Assembly (NCBI GenBank): GCA_021811365.1
Contig: JAJZPB010000004.1
Coordinates: 1 to 58,872, forward strand
Direction: 5' to 3'
Source of the DNA: a bacterium
GTDB taxonomy: Bacteria > Patescibacteriota > Minisyncoccia > Phycocordibacterales > Phycocordibacteraceae
DNA: 58,872 nucleotides
In this document: positions 18,687 through 27,838 of the stretch, piece after piece
How positions within the stretch are numbered: the first letter of the stretch is position 1
Layout of the letters: every line of letters begins with the position of its first letter
The notes under the pieces: generated by a model
Database searches by the model: none
Told to the model about the DNA's origin: nothing
Seen by the model: the letters and a program-made list of their open reading frames with translations, nothing else
Program-made: the position numbers and the translations under genes

Positions 18687-19241
18687 GTGGCAGCCGAACG
18701 ACTAAATATCAACCGTGAAATTTCGACGCGTGAACTGCGCGTTATAGGCACCGAGGGTGAAAACCTCGGCGTCCTTACGCTTGCACAGGCTCTTGCCGCT
18801 GCTGAGCGCGCTGGCCTCGACCTTATCGAGATTTCGCCCAGAGCGGTCCCGCCCGTTGCGAGAATCGCGGATTATGGTAAATTCGAGTACGAGCGAAGCA
18901 AAAAGGAAAAGGCGGTAAAAGCCAAGGCCAAGGTCTCCGAAACCAAGGAAGTCCAAATAAAGGTCGGCACGGGTGATAACGACATGCTGCTCAAAGCCAA
19001 AAAGGCCGCCGAATGGCTTGACGAAGGTCATCGCGTGCGCGCTGAACTTTTCCTGAAAGGCCGCTACAAAGGCATGAGCGAGGAGTTCCTGAAAGAACGG
19101 CTCGTGAGATTCCTGGAGCGTATCCCGTATGCGTACCGGCTTGCCGAGCCGATTACCCGCAGCCCGAAAGGCTTTGCCGGCGTTATCGAACGCGACCCGA
19201 AAGCGGTGCGAAAGGCTGAGGAAACCAAAACAAACCCATGA
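18687..19241 (+). CDS. infC: Translation initiation factor IF-3
   Basis: LNINREISTRELRVIGTEGENLGV...; GTG start. Confidence 0.95.
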   Translation: MAAERLNINREISTRELRVIGTEGENLGVLTLAQALAAAERAGLDLIEISPRAVPPVARIADYGKFEYERSKKEKAVKAKAKVSETKEVQIKVGTGDNDMLLKAKKAAEWLDEGHRVRAELFLKGRYKGMSEEFLKERLVRFLERIPYAYRLAEPITRSPKGFAGVIERDPKAVRKAEETKTNP

Positions 19242-19423
19242 AAACCAACAAATCGTACACAAAGCGGATCCGCGTAACGCGTAACGGTAAACTCGTAGTA
19301 CGCATAAAGGGCCAGAACCATTTCAACGCGAAGTCGAGCGGCAGCAAGCGCCAGGCAAAGCGTCGCGCGGTGAGCCTCGTTCTCTCAGCGCGCGTACGCC
19401 GCCGCTTCCTCCCCGGCACGTAG
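19238..19423 (+). CDS. rpmI: Ribosomal protein bL35
   Basis: MKTNKSYTKRIRVTRNGKL...; ATGA overlap with infC. Confidence 0.9.
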   Translation: MKTNKSYTKRIRVTRNGKLVVRIKGQNHFNAKSSGSKRQAKRRAVSLVLSARVRRRFLPGT

Positions 19424-19453
19424 GATTATTTAAGCTGTAGTAATTATTTTTGT

Positions 19454-19801
19454 ATGGCACGAGTTAAAGGCGGTGTAGCAGCACAAAAACGACGCAGGAA
19501 CCTCCTTGCACGAGCAAAGGGCTATCGCTACGGCCGATCGACAAAAAAGCGCCAGGCGCACGAGGCGATTCTCCACGCAGGGAAATACTCTTTCGACCAT
19601 CGAAAGAACAAGAAGACCGATTTCCGTCAGCTTTGGATTGTACGTCTCAATGCCGCTGTCCGCGAAAATGGTCTGACCTCGTACTCAACCTTTATCGGCA
19701 ATCTGAAGAAACAGAGCATCGCACTTGACCGCAAGGTGCTCGCTCAGTTTGCTGCCGAGCGGCCCGAGATCTTCTCCCGTATAGCCGCACAAGTGAAGTA
19801 G
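19454..19801 (+). CDS. rplT: Ribosomal protein bL20
   Basis: MARVKGGVAAQKRRRNLLARAKGYRYGRSTKKRQA. Confidence 0.97.
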   Translation: MARVKGGVAAQKRRRNLLARAKGYRYGRSTKKRQAHEAILHAGKYSFDHRKNKKTDFRQLWIVRLNAAVRENGLTSYSTFIGNLKKQSIALDRKVLAQFAAERPEIFSRIAAQVK

Positions 19802-19816
19802 TGGTTCCCGTTTTCA

Positions 19817-19853
19817 AATAGCAAAGGCCCGCTTGGCGGGCCTTTGCTATTTG
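19817..19853 (+). terminator. Intrinsic terminator after rplT
   Basis: AATAGCAAAGGCCCGC-TT-GGCGGGCCTTTGCTATT. Confidence 0.85.
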
Positions 19854-19908
19854 AGCCTGCCCGTTACCTAGGAGCCGTCTTCGTCGAGAGGTCACCTTGA
19901 GCGGCCTT

Positions 19909-21300
19909 TTACACATTTCGAACACCCGCTTTTGAAATTTCCCACACCGCGCCAACTTCGGGTACTATCGCGCGGCCACCAAGGTAGTCGTGAATGCGCT
20001 GTGCAAGGAAGCGTTCGCTTGCGGGCTCGCCAAGACCTACAAAAATCGCTTTGAGCCGCTTGCCCGCAAGCGACTGCTCCGCAAAATCGAGCAGTTCGTC
20101 GCGGTCAGCGTGACCCGACCAGCCTTCGAGGATTTCCACTTTGCCGCGTATGCGCACGTCCTGCCCGCCTAAGCGCACGTGTGAGGCACCTTCGGCCATG
20201 TGCCGGCCCGGCGAGCCTGGCGCCTGGTAGCCAACGATAATGAGCGTTGTAGACGGGTCTGGCAGGTATTGCCGCTCCCACCGCCCTATGCGCCCTCCAT
20301 GGCTCATGCCGGCACCAGCAATAATGATTTTCTGTCCGCGCGCTTTGGCGATTTCGTCGGATTCGGGCCGCGAGAGCGTCTTCGTAAGAAAGGAAAAGTC
20401 AAAAAGGCTTCCCTCCCGTTTCATTTCCTCCTCTGCTACGGGCTTGAAGTAGGTCGAGCCCCATTTGTCATACACGTCGGTGACGTGTATGGCGAGCGGC
20501 GAGTCGAGGTAGACCGGGATATGCGGCAGCTCTCCTGCCGCATAGAAGTTCGACAGTTCGTAGAGCATGAGCTGCGTACGCTCGATCGAAAAGGCAGGTA
20601 TAAGTATCGTTCCGCCCCGTTCTATCGCTTTTTTGAGCGTGTCGCGCAAACGACTGACCCGGTCCTTGTGCGGCGGGTGAAGGCGGTCGCCGTACACGCT
20701 TTCCATTACCATCGCGTCGGCATCCGGCACCGGCTCCCAGTCGGGGAGCAAGGGCGACGGCGCGTTTCCAATATCGCCCGTAAGCGCGACCGCGGTACCG
20801 TCTTCGTCCGTGAGCCGCACGCTCGCCGAGCCCAAGATATGCCCAGTGTTGCGCAGATAGGCAGTCATGCCCGGAGCAACCTCGTGGTCCTTTCGGTACT
20901 CAAGGGTCTCGATGAGCTGGAAGGTCTCCGCGACGTCCTTTTCTTCGTACAGTGGCGACAGGCCGCGACGCTCGGCGTCTTCCGCGAGAATAGTTACTGA
21001 GTCTTTAAGTATAAGCTCCGCAAGGTCTTTGGTCGGCGGCGTCATGAAAAGTTTCCCGCGGAAGCCATCGCGTACGAGCTTCGGAATGCGCCCCACGTGG
21101 TCGAGGTGCGCGTGTGTGAGCACGAGTGCATCGATGCCCGCCGGGTCATACGCAAAAGGACCATACACGTCTTCGGTTGCTACGTCTGCTCCCTGCTCGA
21201 TGCCACAGTCCACAAGCACCTTTGCTTTGCCGCTCTCCACTAGAAAGTTTGAGCCGGTAACCTTGCCAGCCCCGCCATAAAACCCGAGTCGTAGTGCCAT
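19909..21300 (-). CDS. MBL-fold/beta-CASP RNA-processing exonuclease (CPSF-like)
   Basis: THAHLDHVGRIPKLV, beta-CASP ESVYGDR, GMSHGGRIG, WSGHADRDELLDF. Confidence 0.93.
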   Translation of the reverse strand: MALRLGFYGGAGKVTGSNFLVESGKAKVLVDCGIEQGADVATEDVYGPFAYDPAGIDALVLTHAHLDHVGRIPKLVRDGFRGKLFMTPPTKDLAELILKDSVTILAEDAERRGLSPLYEEKDVAETFQLIETLEYRKDHEVAPGMTAYLRNTGHILGSASVRLTDEDGTAVALTGDIGNAPSPLLPDWEPVPDADAMVMESVYGDRLHPPHKDRVSRLRDTLKKAIERGGTILIPAFSIERTQLMLYELSNFYAAGELPHIPVYLDSPLAIHVTDVYDKWGSTYFKPVAEEEMKREGSLFDFSFLTKTLSRPESDEIAKARGQKIIIAGAGMSHGGRIGRWERQYLPDPSTTLIIVGYQAPGSPGRHMAEGASHVRLGGQDVRIRGKVEILEGWSGHADRDELLDFAEQSLAGKRLKAIFVGLGEPASERFLAQRIHDYLGGRAIVPEVGAVWEISKAGVRNV

Positions 21301-21380
21301 GCAGAAACTGTAGCATGCAGCCTACATGTAAAAACACCTCAGAGCGGCATTTTTTGCGCGAAACCACCCCCCTCGGGGGA

Positions 21381-21412
21381 TGGCAACTTTTATTGCCACG
21401 TGGGGCGTGCAA
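21381..21412. repeat. 32-nt direct repeat copy 1 (TGGCAACTTTTATTGCCACGTGGGGCGTGCAA)
   Basis: Identical to 21614-21645; contains TGGCAA-N6-TTGCCA stem. Confidence 0.9.
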
Positions 21413-21563
21413 CAAGGCTCCTGCGCACAAAAGAGAGCCGCCCTACCAACCTGCCTGCACCCTACAAAGCAGTTACTTGCTCAAAAAAGAAAACGGTCGC
21501 TTGGCGATTACACAAGCTATCCCGACAGGGGTCGTTCTCCGCGTGAAAGTCCAACTTTCATAA

Positions 21564-21597
21564 CGCATACAACCGCGCTTGCGCGCGGTTGTATGCG
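21564..21597. repeat. 15-bp perfect inverted repeat (hairpin)
   Basis: CGCATACAACCGCGC-TTGC-GCGCGGTTGTATGCG. Confidence 0.9.
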
Positions 21598-21613
21598 AGG
21601 AACCGTTCCGGGG

Positions 21614-21645
21614 TGGCAACTTTTATTGCCACGTGGGGCGTGCAA
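21614..21645. repeat. 32-nt direct repeat copy 2
   Basis: Identical to 21381-21412. Confidence 0.9.
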
Positions 21646-21782
21646 TGCGTGCCGGTCGATGCTGTTGCCAGCCTCGTTTGAACGCGCTCAATACACGTAT
21701 CCCCTGAAAGAGAGCAAGTTGCGTTTATACGGAACGGCCCCTCCGCCATTATACGCGCGTCTTCGCGCGCGTGAAGCTATAC

Positions 21783-21803
21783 GTGGAAGGTCTGACCTTC
21801 CAC
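21783..21803. repeat. Near-perfect palindrome GTGGAAGGTC-T-GACCTTCCAC
   Basis: 10-bp arms, 1-nt centre. Confidence 0.85.
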
Positions 21804-21816
21804 AAAGTAGGCGCTG

Positions 21817-22425
21817 CTACTGCTCAAGATAGTCGTCGAGCTCCGGGCTGTAGACGATCGCGTCCTGCATGCGGCGGTACCTGACAATCTCTTCCGGTTT
21901 GAACCAGTGCTTAATTTCCGCTTCAGCTTCGCTCGGCGAGCCTGAGGCGTGAATGAGATTGCGGATAGCGCGGCCGTCTGTGTCCGACATAGGATATGAA
22001 TCAAGCACATAGTCTCCGCGAATCGTGCCGGGGGCGCTCGAAAGCGGCTCGGTGCTACCCACAAGCTTGCGTACGACCTTTACGGCATGCGCGCCTTCCC
22101 AAATCATCGGGACGATCGGGCCGGCAACCATATACCGCTTAAGATTTTCTAGAATTACTGCGGTCACCTCGTATGGATCTTCTGAAGGGGGAGCTGCGCC
22201 CTTCTCCTTGTAGGAGCTAATTGTTTTTTCGCCGGTGATGCGGCGCCACTCGGGATCGAGCGTATAGTGCTTTTCCACATGCTCGGCACTCGTTGTCGTC
22301 ATTTTAATTGCAACGAGTTTGAGACCAACGTTCTCAAAACGCTTCATGATTTCGCCCACCAAGGCGCGCTGGACGCCGTCAGGCTTCACAATAACGAGCG
22401 TTCGTTCAGTTTTCGGATGTGCCAT
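21817..22425 (-). CDS. ndk: Nucleoside diphosphate kinase (long form, 202 aa)
   Basis: RTLVIVKPDGVQRALVGEI ... RNLIHASGS. Confidence 0.92.
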   Translation of the reverse strand: MAHPKTERTLVIVKPDGVQRALVGEIMKRFENVGLKLVAIKMTTTSAEHVEKHYTLDPEWRRITGEKTISSYKEKGAAPPSEDPYEVTAVILENLKRYMVAGPIVPMIWEGAHAVKVVRKLVGSTEPLSSAPGTIRGDYVLDSYPMSDTDGRAIRNLIHASGSPSEAEAEIKHWFKPEEIVRYRRMQDAIVYSPELDDYLEQ

Positions 22426-22467
22426 AGGTTTAAAAATAAAATCGCCGAGGGCGACGGTTACAGACGT

Positions 22468-22473
22468 ACTATA
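22468..22473 (-). promoter_or_regulatory. -10 box of ndk promoter
   Basis: TGTATAGT on the minus strand; followed by leader hairpin and U-tract. Confidence 0.55.
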
Positions 22474-22498
22474 CAGGTTTTGCGGCCCTTGAGCCAGG

Positions 22499-23260
22499 CT
22501 ACACCACCGTTACCGGAGTGGCGGCGCCATTTTCGAGAATGACCGTGTGCTCGAAACAGGCGACGCGCGAGCCGTCTTTGGTGATGTAGGAAAAGCCGTC
22601 GGGCGCCACCCGTATGGCCGCTTTGCCGGTTCCCACTATCGGTTCGATAGCGATAACCATGCCTTCCTCAAGCAGTGCGCCCGTGCCAGCTCTACCGAAG
22701 TTCGGAATAAACGGCTCTTCGTGCACAAGTTCGCCCAACCCGTGGCCGCCAAGCGCCTTAATAATCGTGAAGCCAGCGCTCTCGACCACACACTGCACGG
22801 CATGCGAAATATCGCCCACGCGGCCGCCGGGCTTGGCGGCCGCCACTCCCGCATCGCGCGCTGCTTTCGTAACTTCGAGCAGTTTCCGCGAGCGTTCGTC
22901 GACCTGCCCCACTGCCACCGTTATCGCCGAGTCGACGACCATGCTGTCGTGAATGAGCCCAAGGTCGAGAATGACCACATCACCCTCTTTGAGCACTTTC
23001 GCTGCCTGCGGCAAACCGTGCGCCGCCTCTTCATTGACTGACACACACAAGCTTGCTGGGTACGGGTGCGTACCGTCGGGCGCATACCCCAAAAAAGAGG
23101 GGGTATCCCCGCCGTCGCGGATAAGGGTTTCAGCCAGATCGTCGAGCGTCTGCGCGGAAACTCCTGGCGCTACGCGCTTGCCGAGTTCTTCCAAAATGCG
23201 CGCGAGGCGTCGCCCGCCTTCTACGAGCGCTGCGCGCTGGCTGCCGTTCGTAATTGTCAT
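22499..23260 (-). CDS. map: Methionine aminopeptidase type I
   Basis: LCVSVNEEAAHGLP, DLGLIHDSMVVDSAITVAVG, GHGLGELVHEEPFIPNFG. Confidence 0.93.
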   Translation of the reverse strand: MTITNGSQRAALVEGGRRLARILEELGKRVAPGVSAQTLDDLAETLIRDGGDTPSFLGYAPDGTHPYPASLCVSVNEEAAHGLPQAAKVLKEGDVVILDLGLIHDSMVVDSAITVAVGQVDERSRKLLEVTKAARDAGVAAAKPGGRVGDISHAVQCVVESAGFTIIKALGGHGLGELVHEEPFIPNFGRAGTGALLEEGMVIAIEPIVGTGKAAIRVAPDGFSYITKDGSRVACFEHTVILENGAATPVTVV

Positions 23261-23850
23261 TGCGCTAATTCGAGCGCCTTTCTGATGTCCGCTGCAATGG
23301 CATCCGGCCCTTGTTCGCCGTTTATGTTGACCAGCACGTCTTTCTCGCGGAAGAAGTCAATCGCACCTTGCGTATGCTCGGTAAACTCCTTAAATCGAAT
23401 GCGGATTTTCTCTTCTGAGTTGCTGTCCGGCCGACCGCCCGTCTGCGCGCGGTCGAGCTGACGGCGCGTTGCCTCCTCTTCGCTGACCTCAAGGTTAAGC
23501 ACGCGGTACGAACGACCAAGCCACGTTACCACTTCATCAAATAGTTCGGCTTCCGCCCGCCAACGGCCTGTTCCTTCGAAAATAACACCCGTGCCGTGCG
23601 GAGCGCGCAAAAGCGCGTCCTCAAAAAGATACTCGGCAAACCACGCTGGCATCAGCTTGCCCGTGTCGTAAACCTCCCTCACTCGCTCCCCGAGCGCATC
23701 GCGATGCTCACGCAGCTCACGAAACCGCTCGCCGGTAGAAAAGATATGGAAACCGGTGTCATCGGCGAGTCGGCGGGCCTGCGTTTCCTTCCCGGATCCA
23801 GGGCGGCCGATAAAGAGAATCGTGCGAATCGGATGATGGCGATGCGGCAT
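23257..23850 (-). CDS. adk: Adenylate kinase
   Basis: ILFIGRPGSGKETQARRLADDTG; start at MPHRHHP. Confidence 0.88.
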   Translation of the reverse strand: MPHRHHPIRTILFIGRPGSGKETQARRLADDTGFHIFSTGERFRELREHRDALGERVREVYDTGKLMPAWFAEYLFEDALLRAPHGTGVIFEGTGRWRAEAELFDEVVTWLGRSYRVLNLEVSEEEATRRQLDRAQTGGRPDSNSEEKIRIRFKEFTEHTQGAIDFFREKDVLVNINGEQGPDAIAADIRKALELAQ

Positions 23851-23901
23851 GTACCGAAAGTGTAGCAAAGACGCGCACGAGCCGCTATACTGTGTACACG
23901 T

Positions 23902-24465
23902 GTGAAAAAAAATATCATCACCATAGCCGGCTCGATCGGCAGCGGTAAGTCGTCGACCGCCAAGGCCATCGCGAGCGCGCTGGGCTACCAGCACTTCTCG
24001 TCAGGCGACTTGTTCCGCCAAATAGCAGCCGAGCGCAATATGTCCGTCGAGGCCATAAACGCCCTCACCGTCGAAGAGCGGAACGAAATCGACCAGCATG
24101 TAGACGGAATGCTCCGCGACATGAGCACTGGGGGCAACCTGGTCATCGACTCGCGTCTTGCATTCCACTGGATTCCTGATTCTTTCAAGCTCTTTCTCTG
24201 TGTCGACCCTGAAACGGCTGCTGAACGCATTTTTGCGCAGATTTTGGGTGAGGGCCGCATAAGCCAAAGCGGTTCGTCGATTGAGGAGATCCAAGCAGCA
24301 ACTGAAACGCGCACCAAGCAAGAAACCAGCCGCTACCAAGCCCTCTATGGCGTCAATATCTACGATGTGAGTCAGTTCGACGCCATGTTCCATACAGGCA
24401 AAAACGACCTCCCTACGGTCGCTGCAATGGCACTAGCTGCCTTCCGAGCCTGGCATCAGAACTAA
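23902..24465 (+). CDS. Cytidylate kinase-like family protein
   Basis: ITIAGSIGSGKSSTAKAIASALGYQHFSSGDLFR. Confidence 0.85.
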   Translation: MKKNIITIAGSIGSGKSSTAKAIASALGYQHFSSGDLFRQIAAERNMSVEAINALTVEERNEIDQHVDGMLRDMSTGGNLVIDSRLAFHWIPDSFKLFLCVDPETAAERIFAQILGEGRISQSGSSIEEIQAATETRTKQETSRYQALYGVNIYDVSQFDAMFHTGKNDLPTVAAMALAAFRAWHQN

Positions 24466-24549
24466 CTCCTGTCGCAAGTACGATACCCGCGTTGTGCACC
24501 ATTTCCCCGTAGCAAGGCCGCTCGGGATTATTGCAATCTACTGCAGGTA

Positions 24550-25824
24550 CTAGTACTCCCGAAGAGAAACCTGCGCGTCGATTTTCTGCGCCAGGTCGAG
24601 GGTCACCTGCACCGCAATGAGGAGCGCGGTGCCGCCTAGAACGAGCGTCGTTATTCCCGTCAGGCCTTGAATGATGCTCGGTGCAACGGCAATGAGCCCA
24701 AGAAACGCCGCGCCCGGAAGCGTTACGCGGTTTACTACCTGCGAAATGTACGTCTCGGTCTCGTGGCCTGGGCGCACGCCCGGCACAAAGGCACCCGTCT
24801 TCTGGAGGTTTTCGGCAACGCGGTGCGGCTCAAATGTCACTGCCGTGTAGAAGTACGTGAACAGCACTACTAGAAGAAAGTACACCGCACCGTACTCCCA
24901 GGGATTTGCAAGGAAGGTTGCGTACCAGAGCGAAGCGCCAGTCGCGAAAGATACGTGAGCGGCTGAGAGCATGGTGAGCGCCATCTGCGGCAGTAAGAGG
25001 AGCGAGAGAGCGAAAATAATGGGAATGACGCCTGCCTGCAGAAGACGAATCGGCAAGTACGTTGCGGCTCCCTGCGACATTGCCGCGCCGCGCACCGCGC
25101 GTGCATACGCTATCGGAATAGAACGTTCCGCATCAGAAACAATAACCACGGTGTAAATCATGGCGAGCGCGAGCGCGAGAAACGCGACATAGGCGGGGAT
25201 ATTCGCGGCCGTTGACGCGTAAATTGCCTGGGAAATGCCCGATGGCACGCTCGCCATAATACCCGCCAAAATGATGAGCGAGACGCCGTTTCCGATGCCA
25301 AATTCGGTCACGAGCTCGCCAATCCACATGAGAAGCAGCGAACCTCCCACTACGAGTCCGATATTCGCAATAAACGCAACTGCGCCGAGGTGCGCAATCA
25401 CGCCCTGGCTTTCGAGGAGAAGCAAGAAACCGATTCCCTGAAGCACCGCGATAGGGATGGTGAGCAGGCGGCTCCACTGAATGAATTTCGCGCGACCCGT
25501 CTCTCCTTCCTCAAAGTAGGCATCTTTCACCTGCGGGAAAATAATCGTACCGAGCTGCATAATGATGCTTGCGGTTATGTACGGACCAACGCCGAGCATA
25601 ACGAGCGAGAGCCGGGAAAGGCCGCCGCCCGAGAAAATATTCAAAAGGCCGAAGAACTGGTTGTTTGCGAAAAAGCTTGCGAGCGCCGAGCGATTAACGC
25701 CAGGGATGGGAATAGCAGCAAGAAAGCGGAACACGACAAGCGAACCTGCCAAAAAAAGCATGCGACGGCGGATCTCCGCGTCACCGTACGCAAGCCTAAG
25801 CTTGCGGAAAAAAGCCTCAATCAT
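24550..25824 (-). CDS. secY: Preprotein translocase subunit SecY
   Basis: IPIPGVNRSAL..., FSGGGLSRLSLVMLGVGPYITASIIMQL. Confidence 0.97.
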   Translation of the reverse strand: MIEAFFRKLRLAYGDAEIRRRMLFLAGSLVVFRFLAAIPIPGVNRSALASFFANNQFFGLLNIFSGGGLSRLSLVMLGVGPYITASIIMQLGTIIFPQVKDAYFEEGETGRAKFIQWSRLLTIPIAVLQGIGFLLLLESQGVIAHLGAVAFIANIGLVVGGSLLLMWIGELVTEFGIGNGVSLIILAGIMASVPSGISQAIYASTAANIPAYVAFLALALAMIYTVVIVSDAERSIPIAYARAVRGAAMSQGAATYLPIRLLQAGVIPIIFALSLLLLPQMALTMLSAAHVSFATGASLWYATFLANPWEYGAVYFLLVVLFTYFYTAVTFEPHRVAENLQKTGAFVPGVRPGHETETYISQVVNRVTLPGAAFLGLIAVAPSIIQGLTGITTLVLGGTALLIAVQVTLDLAQKIDAQVSLREY

Positions 25825-26269
25825 GGATCGTTCCGCCCGCCGCGAGCAGCGCCGCGCGCGCCGGCTTCGATACCTCGCATCGCGCGACAACGAGCGCCTT
25901 CGATACGGAGTCGGTAGCAAGCACTTTTACCATAGGCGCCCGGCCCTTCGCGCGACGTACGAGGCCCTTGACGAGCAGCGTTGCCGGAGAGACCGTTTCT
26001 CCCGCCACAAAAGCCGACTCAAGTGCGGCGAGATTTACCGAGCTCACGGGGATGCGGTTCGTACGAACAGTACGCGCCCGGTTCTTTCCGTAGCCGCGGC
26101 GCTTCGGAAGCTTCTTAATAAGGTCGCGCATCTCTGGACGCATCTTGTGCCCAGCGCGAGCTTTCTGACCTTTGGTTCCGCGTCCGCTCGTTTTACCGCG
26201 CTTTCCGCCACGGCCGACCGCAGTTGACGTCTTCTTTTTCGTATGAGGAGTGAGGGTATGGAGCTGCAT
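25817..26269 (-). CDS. rplO: Ribosomal protein uL15
   Basis: MQLHTLTPHTKKKTSTAVGRGGKRGKTSGRGTKGQKAR. Confidence 0.97.
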   Translation of the reverse strand: MQLHTLTPHTKKKTSTAVGRGGKRGKTSGRGTKGQKARAGHKMRPEMRDLIKKLPKRRGYGKNRARTVRTNRIPVSSVNLAALESAFVAGETVSPATLLVKGLVRRAKGRAPMVKVLATDSVSKALVVARCEVSKPARAALLAAGGTIHD

Positions 26270-26280
26270 GGTAGTAAAAT

Positions 26281-26916
26281 CTAGACAACTGCTTCCGGCA
26301 CAGCCGCCTTCGGGGTCGTTGGCGTGCGGCGAAGCTGTTCAAGCGCCGCCACTGTTGCGCGCGCATTTGCGAGCTTATTCTTGCTGCGCGTGTGGATCTT
26401 AGTCACGACGTCGGTAACGCCCGCCATGTCGAGCACGGTACGGACAGACGAGCCAGCCACGAGACCGCGTCCTCTGGACGGAATAACTTCGACTACTGAC
26501 GCATTCGCCTTAGCGCTCACGCCGTGAGGAATGGAGTTGTTCGCCGTGCGCGGCACGGTGCAGAGATGCTTGCGTGCATCACGCGTCGCCTTCTCTATCG
26601 CAAGCGCCGTATCGACACCCTTTCCAAGCCCGACGCCGACCCGACCCTTTCGGTCGCCGATGACCACCGCAACGCTAAAGTTAAAGCGCCGGCCGCCGGC
26701 CATAACGCGAGCCACGCGACGCGCATCGATGGTCACCTGATCAAACTCGCCACGTTCGCGCGGCGGGCGGGCGCGCTGGCCACCACGCGGAGCGCGACCG
26801 CGAAGCGAACCGCGGTCCCGGCGATCCGCGGCGCCGCGCTGCGGGACGGCCTGCTTAGGCGCTTCCGGCGCTCCTCCTTGCTCCTGTGCGATTTCAGTTT
26901 CAGTACCTGTGGTCAT
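26281..26916 (-). CDS. rpsE: Ribosomal protein uS5
   Basis: RRFNFSVAVVIGDRKGRVGVGLGKG. Confidence 0.97.
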   Translation of the reverse strand: MTTGTETEIAQEQGGAPEAPKQAVPQRGAADRRDRGSLRGRAPRGGQRARPPRERGEFDQVTIDARRVARVMAGGRRFNFSVAVVIGDRKGRVGVGLGKGVDTALAIEKATRDARKHLCTVPRTANNSIPHGVSAKANASVVEVIPSRGRGLVAGSSVRTVLDMAGVTDVVTKIHTRSKNKLANARATVAALEQLRRTPTTPKAAVPEAVV

Positions 26917-26922
26917 AACTAT

Positions 26923-27273
26923 TTAAAATGAAAGCCCTCCTTCTCGCGCAGCATCCGCGAGTTCTTTAACGTGCCCGACGTAACGATAGCCGCCGCGATC
27001 AAACACAACGGCGCCGACGCCGAGCGTTTTAGACTTTTGGGCAATCGCCTTGCCCACCGCAACCGCCTGTGCCGACTGCGAACCCTTAAAGCTCTTGCCG
27101 TGTGCCGAAGCGAGCGTATTCCCGGCAGCGTCATCGATAAGCTGCGCCGAAAGGTAACGGTTCGACTTAAACACGGACAGCCGCGGACGTTCGGCCGTAC
27201 CCGAAACCCGGGCGCGTACGCGCGCGCGACGGCGTTCGCGCATGAGCTCTTTTGCGTTGGTGGTAGTTTTCAT
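26923..27273 (-). CDS. rplR: Ribosomal protein uL18
   Basis: RPRLSVFKSNRYLSAQLIDD. Confidence 0.95.
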   Translation of the reverse strand: MKTTTNAKELMRERRRARVRARVSGTAERPRLSVFKSNRYLSAQLIDDAAGNTLASAHGKSFKGSQSAQAVAVGKAIAQKSKTLGVGAVVFDRGGYRYVGHVKELADAAREGGLSF

Positions 27274-27277
27274 AGAC

Positions 27278-27835
27278 TTATGTAGCGCGCTTGCCCTGCT
27301 TGCGGCGAACGACTTCACCCTCATAGCGAATACCTTTTCCGAGGTAGGGCTCAGGCGGCTTCACGCGCCGGACGTTTGCCGCAAACTGGCCGACGGTCTC
27401 CTTGTTTGCGCCGGTAAGCGTCATGACATTTTTTTCGACGAGTGCGGTTACGCCTTCGGGGATGTCGAGTGCCACCTGGTGAGAGAAACCAACCGTAAGC
27501 ACCACCTGCGCACCCTTCACCTCCATACGGTACCCCACGCCTTCGAGAATGAGCTTGCGCACGTACGGGCTCTCGACACCACGCACCATATTTTTAATAT
27601 GAGCCGCATACGTACCCACGAGCGCTCGCGCGAGGCGCGAACGGTCATTTGCCGTCACCATAATGCCCTCTGTCCCTACCATAATGTTGACCGACGGGTG
27701 CACGCGCTTCTCAAGCGTCGCCTTTGAGCCCTTAACCGTAACCATGCCTCCCGCAACCGACACCTGGGCCTTACCCGGTATAATCGGCTTTCGCGCAAGA
27801 CGGCTTACTCCTTTTTTTACAGTTTCGGTTTCCAT
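27278..27835 (-). CDS. rplF: Ribosomal protein uL6
   Basis: uL6 sequence, PEPYLGKGIRYEGEVVRRKQGK. Confidence 0.96.
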   Translation of the reverse strand: METETVKKGVSRLARKPIIPGKAQVSVAGGMVTVKGSKATLEKRVHPSVNIMVGTEGIMVTANDRSRLARALVGTYAAHIKNMVRGVESPYVRKLILEGVGYRMEVKGAQVVLTVGFSHQVALDIPEGVTALVEKNVMTLTGANKETVGQFAANVRRVKPPEPYLGKGIRYEGEVVRRKQGKRAT

Positions 27836-27838
27836 GGT

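Noticed and set aside
21380-21832. 150-aa ORF in the repeat island
   Set aside because: Frame runs through hairpins and direct repeats; no plausible protein features
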